The notes under the pieces: generated by a model
Database searches by the model: none
What the model saw: only the letters and a program-made list of their open reading frames with translations
Told to the model about the DNA's origin: nothing
Shown: positions 1-9,030 of the stretch, in pieces
Layout of the letters: every line of letters begins with the position of its first letter
How positions within the stretch are numbered: the first letter of the stretch is position 1
Made by a program: the position numbers and the translations under genes
Assembly: GCA_030625815.1 (NCBI GenBank)
Contig: DAOUQF010000030.1
Coordinates: 1 to 47,157 of the forward strand
DNA from: Eubacteriales bacterium
Lineage (GTDB): Bacteria; Bacillota; Clostridia; Tissierellales; GPF-1
Direction of reading: 5' to 3'
Length of the DNA stretch: 47,157 bases

Positions 1-554
1 AGCACCATTTGATTCGGTTGGTAATGGGTTTGATGATGGACTTTCAGCATGGCAGATTCCATGGCCGAAACACTCTCCTCTTCCCCGAGGATGCCCTTGC
101 CATAAGGCGTGGGTTCAAACATCAGGGCATCTAATAGATCGTGGATGCGTTCATCCGGGGTGTCCAAGTCCATCTTGATTTCTTCCAGAATCACTTGACG
201 TTCTTTTTCCACATCCTCCTGTTGAAGGGCGGGATTCAAGACGATTTCGGATACGAGTTCCAAAAGAGATGGAAATTCCTCATCGATGACTCGGCCGTAG
301 TAACAGGTGCTTTCCTTCTCGGTAAAGGCGTTCAATTGCGCCCCCAAGAGGTCGACATGGGACGCGATCTGTTTCGCGTTCCATTTTTTATTTCCCTTAA
401 AAATCATATGCTCAATAAAATGAGCGATGCCCAGATTCAATCCGTCATCAATGGATCCAACGCGAACCCACAGCCCGAAGGCCACAGAATGCATGGATTT
501 TTTTTGTTCAAACACGAGCTTCATTCCATTGGATAATTGTGTGGTCTTTGTCAT
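1..554 (-). CDS. M16-family zinc peptidase, 3' end cut by window
   Basis: N-terminal 184 codons of an insulinase-type (M16B) metallopeptidase; the rest lies outside the window. The translated start MTKTTQLSNGMKLVFEQ leads to GIAHFIEHMIFKG, which carries the inverted zinc motif HxxEH. The downstream glutamate expected as third zinc ligand is in the segment EDVEKERQVILEEIKMD. The ATG at 554 follows a GGAGGAAAG ribosome site. In Bacillus subtilis the M16 peptidase YmxG lies just downstream of pnp, and the position here is the same, so YmxG-like is the best guess. The natural substrate of this group is poorly known; a cytoplasmic processing role is inferred. The pnp terminator and an extended -10 element separate it from pnp, so it probably has its own transcript. 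Confidence 0.88.
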   Translation of the reverse strand, partial: MTKTTQLSNGMKLVFEQKKSMHSVAFGLWVRVGSIDDGLNLGIAHFIEHMIFKGNKKWNAKQIASHVDLLGAQLNAFTEKESTCYYGRVIDEEFPSLLELVSEIVLNPALQQEDVEKERQVILEEIKMDLDTPDERIHDLLDALMFEPTPYGKGILGEEESVSAMESAMLKVHHQTHYQPNQMV

Positions 555-577
555 ACTTTCCTCCGCAAACTAATTCT

Positions 578-586
578 ATTATACCA
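578..586 (-). promoter_or_regulatory. Extended -10 promoter for the M16 peptidase
   Basis: On the minus strand this reads TGGTATAAT, a perfect -10 hexamer with the TGn extension. No good -35 lies 16-18 bases upstream, where the sequence is the T-tract of the pnp terminator; extended -10 promoters can work without one. It lies 23 bases upstream of the ATG. Confidence 0.6.
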
Positions 587-600
587 TTGTTCTTGACAAA

Positions 601-627
601 GAAAAAACATGAACCCGAAGGTTCATG
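601..627 (-). terminator. Intrinsic terminator of pnp
   Basis: An 8-base-pair perfect stem (CATGAACC paired with GGTTCATG, loop of four bases) is followed on the minus strand by six T residues. It starts six bases after the pnp stop codon and should end the rpsO-pnp transcript. Confidence 0.85.
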
Positions 628-632
628 TTCAA

Positions 633-2840
633 TTATTGTTCTTTTTTCTCGCTCGGCTTATTTTGTCGAGGAGCAGATGAGCGGTTATCGTCGCGACGCT
701 GTGGTCGACGTCGATTGCCGTCTCTTGAATGGGAGTTGCTTCGACGAGTATCGTCTCTTTTCTTCTCCACATACGGAATGTCTGTGCGAGCCAAATCATA
801 GCGACCTTGATCATCGATTGCAACCAGCTTGACTTCCAGCTCATCGCCAACCTTCACGACGTCTTCCACGCTCTTCACGCGTTCAACGGCAAGGCGAGAA
901 ATATGGATCAAGCCCTCTTTGCCCGGCAAGAATTCCAAGAAAGCGCCGAAAGTCAAAGTGCGCGTTACCTTTGCTTGGTAGACTGTGCCAACGACAGGGT
1001 CTGTGACAATGGATTCGATGATGGCTTTCGCTTTTTCACCAGCTGCTCCCGATTCCGCCGCAATCTCAATCAAACCAGAGTCGTCGATATCGATCTTCAC
1101 GCCAGTTTCTTCGATAATGGCATTGATTGTTTTTCCGCCTGACCCAATGACTGTACGGATCTTGTCAACCGGCACCATCATAGAGATGATTCGCGGCGCG
1201 TATTGTGACGTATCTTCACGCGGCGCTTGCATGGTTTCATTCATTTTGTCAAGGATGTACAAGCGGCCCAATCGAGCGCTTTCCAAGGCTTGTTCCAGAA
1301 TCTTGCGTTCGATTCCGGCGATCTTAATATCCATTTGAATCGCCGTAATGCCTTCTCGCGTTCCGGCAACCTTAAAGTCCATATCGCCAAGATGATCTTC
1401 CAGACCTTGAATGTCGGAAAGAATCGCCAAGCGATCGCCTTCTTTGATCAATCCCATGGCAATCCCTGCAACAGGCGCCGAAATCGGAACCCCTGCATCC
1501 ATCATGGAAAGGGTGCTGCCGCAAATGCTGGCCTGAGAAGAAGAACCGTTGGAGCTCAGGATCTCAGAAACCACGCGAATGGTGTATGGGAATGTTTCAT
1601 GATCAGGAAGCACTGGAATCAAGGCGCGTTCCGCCAAGGCGCCATGACCGATTTCACGTCGCTTTGGACCGCGCATCATGTATGCTTCACCGGTACAGTA
1701 TGGAGGGAAATTGTAGTGATGCATATATCGTCGCTTCTCTTCTTTTCCCAATCCGTCAATAATTTGAACATCGCTTGAAGTACCCAAAGTCAAGATGGAC
1801 ATCGCTTGTGTCTGTCCTCGCGTAAAGAGTGCGGAGCCATGGGTGCGTGGCAATAAGCCAACCTCAGAGCTGATTGCACGAATCTCGGCATGCTTTCGGC
1901 TATCCGGTCGAACGCCTTGCAAGATCAATTCGCGGACTTCTTGCTTCAAGAGTTTGTCAAAACTTTGTTGAAGTTGACCAGAAAGGGTTTCTTCCTCATC
2001 AAGCAATTCAGCAAATATCGCTTCGCGAACGGCGCCGATGGCTTCGTTTCTCGCTTGTTTTTCAAAAACCAAAACAGCTTCTTTCAATTTAGGCAGTGCT
2101 AGGGCTTCAACAGATGCAAAAAGATCCTCATCGATTCCCGGCACTTCAAATACGAATTTTTCTTTGCCTACCTCTGCAGTGATGTTCGAGATAAAGCCGC
2201 AAAGATTTTTGATCTCGTCGTGAGAACTCAAGATCCCGTCAAGCATTTGCGCTTCCGAGATAATGTTCGATCCCGCTTCCACCATCATAACGGCGTCGGC
2301 AGTACCGGCAACAATCAGATCAAGCTGAGATGCTTCTCGCTGTTCTTCATTTGGCATTAGAATCACTTTTCCGTCAATCATGCCTGCGTGCATGGATGCA
2401 ACAGGACCGCTGAACGGAATGTCAGAAATGCTAATGGCAATTGCCGATGCAAGCATGGCGGGTACGTCAGGTTTTACGTCCGGTTCAACGGAAAGGGCAG
2501 TCACAACAACTTGAACATCGTTGCGGAATCCTTTCGGGAATAGGGGTCGCATCGGACGGTCGATCAAACGAGACGTCAAAATCGATTGCGTGCTTGGGCG
2601 TCCTTCCCGTTTGATAAATCCTCCCGGAATCTTGCCGGCTGCGTAATATTTTTCCTGGTACTCAACAGCTAAAGGGAAAAAATCGATACCCGCTCTAGGC
2701 TTTTTCGAACTGGTCACATTGGCCATAACAACAGTATCGCCAAGGGTTACCATGCATGAGCCGTGAGCCTGCTCCGCAATTTTACCAGTGGTTACTTTCA
2801 GGGTTTTTCCTGCTAATAGATATTCAAATTCTCGAATCAT
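633..2840 (-). CDS. pnp: Polyribonucleotide nucleotidyltransferase (PNPase)
   Basis: Phosphorolytic 3'-5' exoribonuclease that degrades RNA to nucleoside diphosphates in the cytoplasm, with a key role in mRNA turnover. The 735 residues show the family order: first RNase PH domain (about 10-215), an all-helical linker, a second RNase PH domain (about 310-545) with GTREGITAIQMDIKI near the active site, a KH domain with VIGSGGKTINAIIEETG, and an S1 domain (KVTRTLTFGAFLEFLPGKEG). The last 40 or so residues form a strongly basic, Arg/Asn/Ser-rich tail likely to bind RNA. The ATG at 2840 follows AAAGGAGGT. rpsO lies upstream, as in most bacteria, but a strong hairpin terminator sits between them and no separate promoter is visible, so pnp probably depends on read-through or mRNA processing. 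Confidence 0.97.
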   Translation of the reverse strand: MIREFEYLLAGKTLKVTTGKIAEQAHGSCMVTLGDTVVMANVTSSKKPRAGIDFFPLAVEYQEKYYAAGKIPGGFIKREGRPSTQSILTSRLIDRPMRPLFPKGFRNDVQVVVTALSVEPDVKPDVPAMLASAIAISISDIPFSGPVASMHAGMIDGKVILMPNEEQREASQLDLIVAGTADAVMMVEAGSNIISEAQMLDGILSSHDEIKNLCGFISNITAEVGKEKFVFEVPGIDEDLFASVEALALPKLKEAVLVFEKQARNEAIGAVREAIFAELLDEEETLSGQLQQSFDKLLKQEVRELILQGVRPDSRKHAEIRAISSEVGLLPRTHGSALFTRGQTQAMSILTLGTSSDVQIIDGLGKEEKRRYMHHYNFPPYCTGEAYMMRGPKRREIGHGALAERALIPVLPDHETFPYTIRVVSEILSSNGSSSQASICGSTLSMMDAGVPISAPVAGIAMGLIKEGDRLAILSDIQGLEDHLGDMDFKVAGTREGITAIQMDIKIAGIERKILEQALESARLGRLYILDKMNETMQAPREDTSQYAPRIISMMVPVDKIRTVIGSGGKTINAIIEETGVKIDIDDSGLIEIAAESGAAGEKAKAIIESIVTDPVVGTVYQAKVTRTLTFGAFLEFLPGKEGLIHISRLAVERVKSVEDVVKVGDELEVKLVAIDDQGRYDLARTDIPYVEKKRDDTRRSNSHSRDGNRRRPQRRDDNRSSAPRQNKPSEKKEQ

Positions 2841-2867
2841 TGTCTACCTCCTTTTCGGTCGTAAAAC

Positions 2868-2892
2868 AAAAAGCGGGGTACCCCCGCTTTTT
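2868..2892 (-). terminator. rpsO-pnp intergenic terminator
   Basis: A GC-rich stem, AAAAGCGGGG against CCCCGCTTTT around a very small loop, is followed by a T-rich run on the minus strand. Because the stem is flanked by A and T on both sides, it could work in both directions. It begins right after the rpsO stop and probably limits transcription into pnp. Confidence 0.85.
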
Positions 2893-2893
2893 A

Positions 2894-3160
2894 TTATTTT
2901 CTTAGACCCAATCTCTTGATTAAAATTCTATAACGATCCACTTCGGATTTTTTCAAGTAGTTTAATAGGCCTCGGCGCTGACCAACCATCTTCAATAGAC
3001 CACGGCGTGAATGAAAATCTTTTTTATGCGTTTGTAAATGTTCATTCAACTCGTTGATGCGGGCTGTCAAAATAGCGATTTGCACCTCCGGAGAACCAGT
3101 GTCCCCTTCGTGTGTTTGGTATTCCTGTACAAGTTGTGCTTTGATTTCTTTTGCTAACAT
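2894..3160 (-). CDS. rpsO: 30S ribosomal protein S15
   Basis: Primary 16S rRNA-binding protein of the small subunit platform. The 88 residues match the usual length of about 89. The conserved block [20 protein letters not shown] and the following [20 protein letters not shown] are diagnostic of S15. The ATG at 3160 has GAGGAGG upstream. It is separated from ribF by a 91-base leader that can fold (see the leader entry), and from pnp by a terminator. S15 represses its own translation in several bacteria by binding the rpsO leader, so autoregulation here is plausible but inferred. Confidence 0.97.
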   Translation of the reverse strand: MLAKEIKAQLVQEYQTHEGDTGSPEVQIAILTARINELNEHLQTHKKDFHSRRGLLKMVGQRRGLLNYLKKSEVDRYRILIKRLGLRK

Positions 3161-3251
3161 GTGTATAGCCTCCTCAAATTATTTATTCTCCCTATCCGAG
3201 TAATCGTCGAGGTGTCGAAAAACACAGACAGGGTAACAACATATTACGTTA
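3161..3251 (-). promoter_or_regulatory. rpsO leader with a possible S15-binding fold
   Basis: Between the ribF stop and the rpsO start, two segments (3227-3233, CCCTGTC, and 3190-3196, GATAGGG on the minus strand) form a 7-base-pair stem. They enclose 30 bases in which two short hairpins can form, one of them GTGT/ACAC. The result resembles a three-way junction just upstream of the ribosome site. I see no convincing promoter here. The fold is a hand reading and unproven. Confidence 0.35.
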
Positions 3252-4184
3252 TCATAAATCCCTTAGTTTGTAAACCATTTTTCGCACTTGCTCAATATCT
3301 CGATGGATCTGATGAATCAATTCATCGAGATCGGAAAATTTCTTTTCCTTTCGAAGCAGCTGAAATAGGTTTAGACGAACCTGGGTATCATAAATATCTT
3401 CGTTAAAATCCAGGATATGGATTTCAATGCTCGGATGGATTCGCTGATCAACCGTTGGATTCAAGCCGATGCTCGTTACGGCGTAATACGCCTGATTCTC
3501 AATGAAAACTTGAGAAAAATAGACACCGAATTTGGGTACAACGTAAGGCAGTCTCATCTCTAAATTCGCCGTTGGAATCCCCATGGTTCGGCCCAACTTT
3601 TTTCCGTGAATCACGTGTCCCGACAATTGATAGGGACGCCCCAGAAGGTGTTCGGCTTCCAATAAATCTCCCTGGGAAATGGCATCGCGAATTCGGGTGC
3701 TGCTGATTCGCTCCTCGCCAAAACTCTTTTTGCCCATCACGACCACCTTGATGCCGATGGATTCGCAAATGCTTTTCAGCAGTGAAACGTCACCTTTCGC
3801 TTCCGCTCCGAAACGAAAATCATGTCCGATGATAATGGTGGATGCCCGTAAGTGATCAATTAGAATTTCCTGAACAAACCGAGGTGCCGGTATGTTTTTC
3901 ACATTTGAAAAAGGAACGGAATACATGGTGTCCACCCCAAGGGCTTCAAAGATTTCAATTCGCTGTTGATTGGAAAACAAGTAGCGAATCGCTTTGCGTC
4001 CCGGCAGGTCGTGGGAAGGATGACTCTGAAAGGTAAAGACAAGCACCGCTCGCCTTGTGCCTTCCTTCTCAGCGCGGGCCATTTCCAAAAGGGATTGATG
4101 GCCTCGATGAATTCCGTCAAAATTTCCAAGAACTACAATGGTATCTTGATCCATTTGATATTTTTCGCTCATGATGATTTTCAT
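3252..4184 (-). CDS. ribF: Bifunctional riboflavin kinase / FAD synthetase
   Basis: Converts riboflavin to FMN and then FAD. With the ATG at 4184 the protein has 310 residues, the usual size. The N-terminal adenylyltransferase domain has LGNFDGIHRGH with the HxGH nucleotide motif at residues 26-29 and a later SSTRIRDAI segment. The C-terminal riboflavin kinase domain has GRTMGIPTANLEM and the segment FGVYFSQVFIEN. The reading frame stays open to 4241, but that extension overlaps truB and looks unlike the family, whereas the ATG at 4184 has AGGAG in front. No FMN riboswitch precedes it; it is the standard ribF of the nusA/infB operon, between truB and rpsO. Confidence 0.95.
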   Translation of the reverse strand: MKIIMSEKYQMDQDTIVVLGNFDGIHRGHQSLLEMARAEKEGTRRAVLVFTFQSHPSHDLPGRKAIRYLFSNQQRIEIFEALGVDTMYSVPFSNVKNIPAPRFVQEILIDHLRASTIIIGHDFRFGAEAKGDVSLLKSICESIGIKVVVMGKKSFGEERISSTRIRDAISQGDLLEAEHLLGRPYQLSGHVIHGKKLGRTMGIPTANLEMRLPYVVPKFGVYFSQVFIENQAYYAVTSIGLNPTVDQRIHPSIEIHILDFNEDIYDTQVRLNLFQLLRKEKKFSDLDELIHQIHRDIEQVRKMVYKLRDL

Positions 4185-4198
4185 AATTGGATCGACTC

Positions 4199-5044
4199 CT
4201 AAATGAATTGCCGTTTCATCTTCATCTGATTGTTTTTGCATTCCGCGATTCCAAGAAATCGAGAAGCGCTGTATACCCGAAAGACTTCAGCTGATTGATC
4301 AGCGGTTTTGGAAATGATCTGACCAAACAAAAGGCGTTTCTCTTCGCCTGGATCCACCTGAATACCAGGATAATGCGACAGGGCCTGGTCAATCGGCAAA
4401 AGAGCACTCTCTAATTGATCCCAATCGCAAAGTGCATTTTCTGCCGTAAAGATCCCCGATTCCAATCGAATCAACATGGACATATGTCCCACGCTTCCCA
4501 TTTGAATCGCCAGATCTCGACACAAAGATCGGATATAGGTTCCCTTGGAGCAGACGACATCGAAAAGAAATCGATTTTGATCCGTGGAAACCAAGTCGAT
4601 GGATTCGACCTCGATTTCTCTCATCTTCATCTCCGGTGTTTTCCCGACCCGCGCCAATTCATAGGCGCGTTTCCCATTGATGCGAATGGCTGAAAAGATC
4701 GGAGGCAGTTGCTCGATCCGTCCCAAAAAAAATTGCGCCGCCTCAAGAAAGGATTCTTTCGAAGCTGCGGTTTTTTGACTTGTTGTCACCGTGGTGCCGT
4801 ATCGATCGCAGGTATCCGTTTCCACCCCCAAGGTGAGTTCGGCGCGGTACACCTTTCGCTCCTCCAATAAATAAGGGATTGCTTTGGTTGCCTTGCCGAT
4901 CGCAATGGGCAATACGCCGCTGGCATTGGGATCCAGGGTGCCTGTATGCCCCACCTGGCGAATTCCCGTCAGCCGTCTGACCCTCGAGACAATGTCATGA
5001 GAGGTCATGCCCGTCGGTTTAAATACAACGATAAATCCATTCAT
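4199..5044 (-). CDS. truB: tRNA pseudouridine(55) synthase
   Basis: Makes pseudouridine at position 55 in the T-loop of tRNAs. The motif VGHTGTLDPNASGVLP holds the catalytic aspartate (Asp38); the segment CSKGTYIRSLCRDLA, typical of the TruB fold, follows, as does a C-terminal PUA-like part. The length is 281 residues from the ATG at 5044, which overlaps the nrnA stop as ATGA and is preceded by GAGGAAAG. A longer reading to 5110 would run into nrnA and is not supported. Translational coupling with nrnA is likely. Confidence 0.95.
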   Translation of the reverse strand: MNGFIVVFKPTGMTSHDIVSRVRRLTGIRQVGHTGTLDPNASGVLPIAIGKATKAIPYLLEERKVYRAELTLGVETDTCDRYGTTVTTSQKTAASKESFLEAAQFFLGRIEQLPPIFSAIRINGKRAYELARVGKTPEMKMREIEVESIDLVSTDQNRFLFDVVCSKGTYIRSLCRDLAIQMGSVGHMSMLIRLESGIFTAENALCDWDQLESALLPIDQALSHYPGIQVDPGEEKRLLFGQIISKTADQSAEVFRVYSASRFLGIAECKNNQMKMKRQFI

Positions 5045-6009
5045 ATGCTTTCCTCGCACGCTCGAATCAATTGTTCTTGAAATTGCGTCAGGCTTCCTGT
5101 AAAGGAACATCCTGCGGCATAGGCATGTCCGCCCCCGCCAAATTGATGAGCTATTTTGTCTACGCGAGTCGGCGGTTTCGAACGCAAACTGGCTCGAAAT
5201 TCGTTTTTTCCCACCTCTTTGATCAGATAGGAAATACGAATGGTTTCAATATTTCGAATAAATTCCACGACTCCATCCAAATCTTCGTAAGAGGCTTGGA
5301 ATTGACTCAGGTCTTTTTGCGTAACACTGCAGCCGCCAATTTGTCCCTCGGAGGTGAAAGCAATGGATTGAACCAGCGTGATAAACAGCTTGGCCTTGTT
5401 GAGAGGCTCGCTTTGGAACAAACGCTCCCGCACCAGATCCACTTCAAAGGGGTGGCTCAATAATTCCGCCGCCGCCAAATGGGTTCTTTGGGTGGTGTTG
5501 GAATACTGGAAACTCCCCGTATCCGTTGCGATGGCGACATAGAGAGCAGCGGCAATTTCCGAATCCAATTGCCAGTCCAAGCATTTCGCCAATTGATAGA
5601 TCAATTCTCCCGTAGAACTGCAATCCGCTTCCACAAGGTTGATGGCGCCAAAGCTCTGATTGCTGCGATGGTGATCAATATTGATCAGAGCGTCGACCTG
5701 TGTCAGAAGCGCCTTGGCATCGCCCAAACGGTCTTCATCGCTGCAGTCCACTAGGATGCAACAATCGTAGGTATTCTCCAAGCAGGCCTGATACGGCACC
5801 GCCTTAGCGGTATCCATAAAGGCATAACGAGATGGAGTCGAGTCCGATAGGACCCGCTCCACTCGACAATGATAATGGTTTTCGATCAGAGCAGCAAGTC
5901 CCAGAAGGGATCCCAAGCTGTCTCCATCGGGATGGGCATGCGATACGATGCATACTGAATCAATGCGACTCAGTTTTTCATGCAGCCGATGCGCTTCCCG
6001 TTTATTCAT
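5041..6009 (-). CDS. nrnA: DHH-family bifunctional oligoribonuclease / pAp phosphatase (NrnA)
   Basis: Hydrolyses short RNA oligonucleotides (nanoRNA) and 3'-phosphoadenosine-5'-phosphate; it replaces Orn in Bacillota. The manganese-binding motifs are visible: SHAHPDGDSLGS (residues 23-34), VDCSDEDRLGDA, and NIDHHRSN, the DHH motif itself. The C-terminal DHHA1 domain has FGGGGHAYAAGCSF. The ATG at 6009, with GGGGAAG before it, gives 322 residues; the upstream ATG at 6021 lacks a properly spaced ribosome site. The start overlaps the end of rbfA by eight bases. Location beside rbfA and truB is standard for this gene. Confidence 0.94.
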   Translation of the reverse strand: MNKREAHRLHEKLSRIDSVCIVSHAHPDGDSLGSLLGLAALIENHYHCRVERVLSDSTPSRYAFMDTAKAVPYQACLENTYDCCILVDCSDEDRLGDAKALLTQVDALINIDHHRSNQSFGAINLVEADCSSTGELIYQLAKCLDWQLDSEIAAALYVAIATDTGSFQYSNTTQRTHLAAAELLSHPFEVDLVRERLFQSEPLNKAKLFITLVQSIAFTSEGQIGGCSVTQKDLSQFQASYEDLDGVVEFIRNIETIRISYLIKEVGKNEFRASLRSKPPTRVDKIAHQFGGGGHAYAAGCSFTGSLTQFQEQLIRACEESI

Positions 6010-6361
6010 GATCTTCCCCATCCTTGATTTCGTTCAGGATCTTGGAGATCTTCAATCCGTGTTCAATGGAATGATCATGGTGAAAGTGAAGTTCCGGTGT
6101 GAAATGCATGCGAACCTTGCTACCGACGAGCTTTCTGAGGGCTCCTGATTTCTTTTGCAAAGCAGCCATCATTCCAGACTCTTGTTCTTTGGTGCCTAAA
6201 ATGCTGACAAACACTTTCGCATGTCGTAAATCCTTGGTTACATCGATCTGTGTGATGCTCCAAATCGTTGCGGTTTCAGCATCGGTCAAAAGATCTCGAA
6301 TCCCTTGGCTCAATGTTTTTTTCATTTCTTCCGCTATACGGTCTTGTCTTGCGTAGCGCAT
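6002..6361 (-). CDS. rbfA: 30S ribosome-binding factor A
   Basis: Assembly factor that binds the 30S subunit near the 5' end of 16S rRNA in late maturation. The 119 residues show the KH-like RbfA fold: MRYARQDRIAEEMKKTLSQG at the start, then ITQIDVTKDLRHAKVFVSI and the conserved HFTPELHFHHDHSIEHG near the end. The ATG at 6361 has GGAGG five bases upstream, better than an in-frame TTG at 6373. It lies 12 bases after infB and overlaps nrnA, all part of the nusA/infB operon. Confidence 0.95.
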   Translation of the reverse strand: MRYARQDRIAEEMKKTLSQGIRDLLTDAETATIWSITQIDVTKDLRHAKVFVSILGTKEQESGMMAALQKKSGALRKLVGSKVRMHFTPELHFHHDHSIEHGLKISKILNEIKDGEDHE

Positions 6362-6373
6362 AGTATCCTCCAA

Positions 6374-8449
6374 TTAACGTTTGATTTCTTCCATAATGAA
6401 GGCTTCAATTACATCGCCGTCTTTGATATCGTTGTAGTTCTCGATTCCAAGCCCGCCTTCATATCCGGTCAAGACTTCCTTCACGTCATCTTTAAATCGT
6501 CTTAGTGAAGTTAATTTGCCATCAAAAATTACGATATTGTCGCGAAGTAGACGGATTTCAGAATTTCTTGTGATCTTTCCTTCCGTCACATAGATCCCGG
6601 CTACCATGCCTGCATTCGGCACCTTGAAGGTTGCACGTACTTCGGCACGGCCTTGAACGACTTCTTTGAATTCAGGAGCCAACATGCCGCGAATTGCAGC
6701 CTCGATATCCTCGATCGCCTTGTAGATAATTCGATAGGTGCGCACATCAACATGCTCTTGATCTGCCAAGGTGAGGGCTGATGTGGTTGGACGAACATTA
6801 AATCCGATAATAATCGCATTGGACGCGGATGCCAACATGATATCTGTATCGGTGATGGCGCCAACGCCTCCATGGATCGGATTAACCGTTACTTCTTCGT
6901 TGCTCAGTTTCAGCAAGGACTGTTTGACAGCCTCAATGGAACCCTTTACGTCAGCCTTGATAATCAGGTTTAGATCTTGCATCTCGCCCAATTGTAATTG
7001 TTCATATAAATCTTCCAAGGATACACGTTTTGTTGTCTTGTATTTTGCTTGCCGCGCCGTTTCTTGATTGGCACTGGCATAGGCTTTTGCAATTTTGTCG
7101 TTTTGAACAGCATACAGAAAAGCGCCGGCCTCCGGTGTTTCAGAAAGACCGAGAACTTCAACTGGTGTCGATGGCCCTGCCGTTTTCACTCTTCGTCCCT
7201 TGTCATTGATCAAGGCGCGAACCTTGCCGACTGCTACGCCGGAGAAAATAGGATCGCCCACATGCAGGGTGCCTTTGTTGACCACAATGGTAGCAACAGG
7301 ACCCCGTTGACTGTCCAATCGAGACTCAATAACGGTGCCGACTGCAAGACGATCTGGATTGGCTTTAAGCTCTTCCATTTCAGCAACCAAAAGAACCATT
7401 TCCATCAATTCGTCCAAGCCTTCACGTGTTTGCGCGGATACATTGACTGTGATGACATCTCCACCCCAGGCTTCTGGGAATAGTCCGTGCTCGTTCAATT
7501 CTTGAAGCACGCGATCCGGATTGGCGGCTGGCTTGTCGATCTTGTTGATGGCAACAATAATCGGAACACCTGCGGCCTTGGAGTGATTGATGGCTTCGAT
7601 GGTCTGAGGCATCACACCGTCGTCGGCTGCAACGACAAGAATTGCGATATCCGTAACCTGGGCACCACGGGCACGCATGGACGTAAACGCTTCATGGCCG
7701 GGTGTATCCAAGAAAACAATCTCTTTATCATTCACCTTAATGCTTGACGCGCCAATATGCTGGGTGATTCCGCCAGCCTCTCGATCGGTAACCGCGGTGT
7801 CCCGAAGGGCGTCAAGAAGAGAGGTCTTACCATGGTCGACATGACCCATAACCGTAACGATTGGTGCACGGAACTGCAACAATTCTTCCGGATCTTCCGG
7901 GTCCAAATTCAAATCGATCAGGTTCTCTTTTTCCTTTTTGACGATTTCAATACCAAATTCCATGGCCATAAGCGCTGCCGTTTCAAAGGAAATGCTTTCG
8001 TTGATGGAAGCCATGGTGCCGGCCATCATCAATTTTCCAATCAAGGCATTGGCGCCGACATCCAATTTTTCCGCCAAATCTTTGACGGTAATGGTATCAT
8101 CTATTTGAATGAGTCCATCATCATCTGCTGCTTCTGCTTGTGTTTCTTCTTGCTTCTGCGCAGGCATGAAGGTTTTCCTATTCTTCTTCTTTCGGTTTTT
8201 CTTCTTCTTCGGTGCTTCCTTAGAAGACTCCTCTGGCTTTGATTGTGTGGGGGGAATGGTTGTTTCTTCCACAGGTGTTTCTTCTGTTTTTTCAGCAGCG
8301 AATAAGTCTAAAATGGTTTTTACCTCTTCATCTTCCAAGGTGCTCATGTGGCTTGATGCCTCGATTCCTAGTTCTTCCAGTTTACTGATCATTTCTTTGC
8401 TTGACAGGTTTAATTCCTTTGCTACTTGGTACACTCGTTTTTTTGTCAT
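6374..8449 (-). CDS. infB: Translation initiation factor IF-2
   Basis: GTPase that places initiator fMet-tRNA on the 30S subunit and promotes subunit joining. The 691 residues include an N-terminal IF2_N module (1-50), a Lys/Glu-rich linker (about 60-112) with [12 protein letters not shown], a second IF2_N module (113-165), then the G domain with GHVDHGKT (202-209), DTPGH (248-252) and NKID (302-305), followed by domains II-IV. The N-terminal region is short compared with the enterobacterial long form. The ATG at 8449 follows GGGGGT. ylxQ lies directly upstream and rbfA directly downstream. Confidence 0.97.
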   Translation of the reverse strand: MTKKRVYQVAKELNLSSKEMISKLEELGIEASSHMSTLEDEEVKTILDLFAAEKTEETPVEETTIPPTQSKPEESSKEAPKKKKNRKKKNRKTFMPAQKQEETQAEAADDDGLIQIDDTITVKDLAEKLDVGANALIGKLMMAGTMASINESISFETAALMAMEFGIEIVKKEKENLIDLNLDPEDPEELLQFRAPIVTVMGHVDHGKTSLLDALRDTAVTDREAGGITQHIGASSIKVNDKEIVFLDTPGHEAFTSMRARGAQVTDIAILVVAADDGVMPQTIEAINHSKAAGVPIIVAINKIDKPAANPDRVLQELNEHGLFPEAWGGDVITVNVSAQTREGLDELMEMVLLVAEMEELKANPDRLAVGTVIESRLDSQRGPVATIVVNKGTLHVGDPIFSGVAVGKVRALINDKGRRVKTAGPSTPVEVLGLSETPEAGAFLYAVQNDKIAKAYASANQETARQAKYKTTKRVSLEDLYEQLQLGEMQDLNLIIKADVKGSIEAVKQSLLKLSNEEVTVNPIHGGVGAITDTDIMLASASNAIIIGFNVRPTTSALTLADQEHVDVRTYRIIYKAIEDIEAAIRGMLAPEFKEVVQGRAEVRATFKVPNAGMVAGIYVTEGKITRNSEIRLLRDNIVIFDGKLTSLRRFKDDVKEVLTGYEGGLGIENYNDIKDGDVIEAFIMEEIKR

Positions 8450-8462
8450 ATAGATACCCCCA

Positions 8463-8771
8463 TTAGTTTATATCATCTAATTGTTCCTCAACGATCTTTG
8501 CGAATTTTTTATCCAGTATAGCAATGACTGTTGATTCTTCCCTGCCGATGGCGTGCCCAATTTCATCACGGGTTCCGTGAGTATAATAAGGCGTATTCGT
8601 CGATTGGCAAAGATTTGTAATTTTTCTGCGAGAATCGGCCGACAGATCTTCCGATAGCATGACCAGTTTCGCTTTTCTTTTTTTGATATTAATCGTTACA
8701 GCAGTAAAGCCGTTGGCCAGGTTTCCAGAGCGTTTTGCAAATCCAATCATGGTAGCCACTCTAGGATTCAT
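8463..8771 (-). CDS. ylxQ: YlxQ-like L7Ae/L30e/S12e-family RNA-binding protein
   Basis: Small (102 residues) L7Ae-type protein. This fold binds kink-turn RNA in relatives; the target of YlxQ itself is not established. Signature segments are MIGFAKRSGNLANGFTAV and KAKLVMLSEDLSADSRRKI, with a C-terminal AIGREESTVIAILDKKFAK. The ATG at 8771 overlaps the ylxR end by 11 bases; a second in-frame ATG at 8750 would give a shorter product and cannot be excluded. The position between ylxR and infB is the classical one. Confidence 0.88.
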   Translation of the reverse strand: MNPRVATMIGFAKRSGNLANGFTAVTINIKKRKAKLVMLSEDLSADSRRKITNLCQSTNTPYYTHGTRDEIGHAIGREESTVIAILDKKFAKIVEEQLDDIN

Positions 8772-9030
8772 TGGACAACCGCTCCAGCAAGATCTTAACC
8801 TGTTCCTGAGACAATTCTACCTGAAGCGCTCGCTGTATAGCGTTGGTCTTAATCGCTCTTAGAAGACAGGCTTCTTGATCACAGATATAGGCACCGCGCC
8901 CCGGTGCTTTTCCCGTACGATCCAAGGAAACCTCTCCTTCTGGACTGCGAACGATTCGAATCAATTCTCGTTTTGGTTTTTGCTCACCGCACCCCACACA
9001 TTTTCGTAGCGGCATCTTGCGTTTTTTCAT
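8761..9030 (-). CDS. ylxR: YlxR family protein (RNase P modulator)
   Basis: 89 residues with the family marks: KCVGCGEQKPKRELIRIVR near the N-terminus and TGKAPGRGAYICDQEAC in the middle. The fold is known to be a small nucleic-acid-binding domain. Work on B. subtilis named the protein RnpM for its effect on RNase P; whether the same holds here is inference. Its ATG overlaps the nusA stop by one base (TAATG), so it is translationally coupled to nusA, and it overlaps ylxQ by 11 bases. Confidence 0.9.
   Translation of the reverse strand: MKKRKMPLRKCVGCGEQKPKRELIRIVRSPEGEVSLDRTGKAPGRGAYICDQEACLLRAIKTNAIQRALQVELSQEQVKILLERLSNES

Noticed and set aside
3183-3251. Possible promoter for rpsO
   Set aside because: TTTACA, TATGAT and TAATAT sequences occur near the ribF stop, but no pair has 16-18 base spacing.
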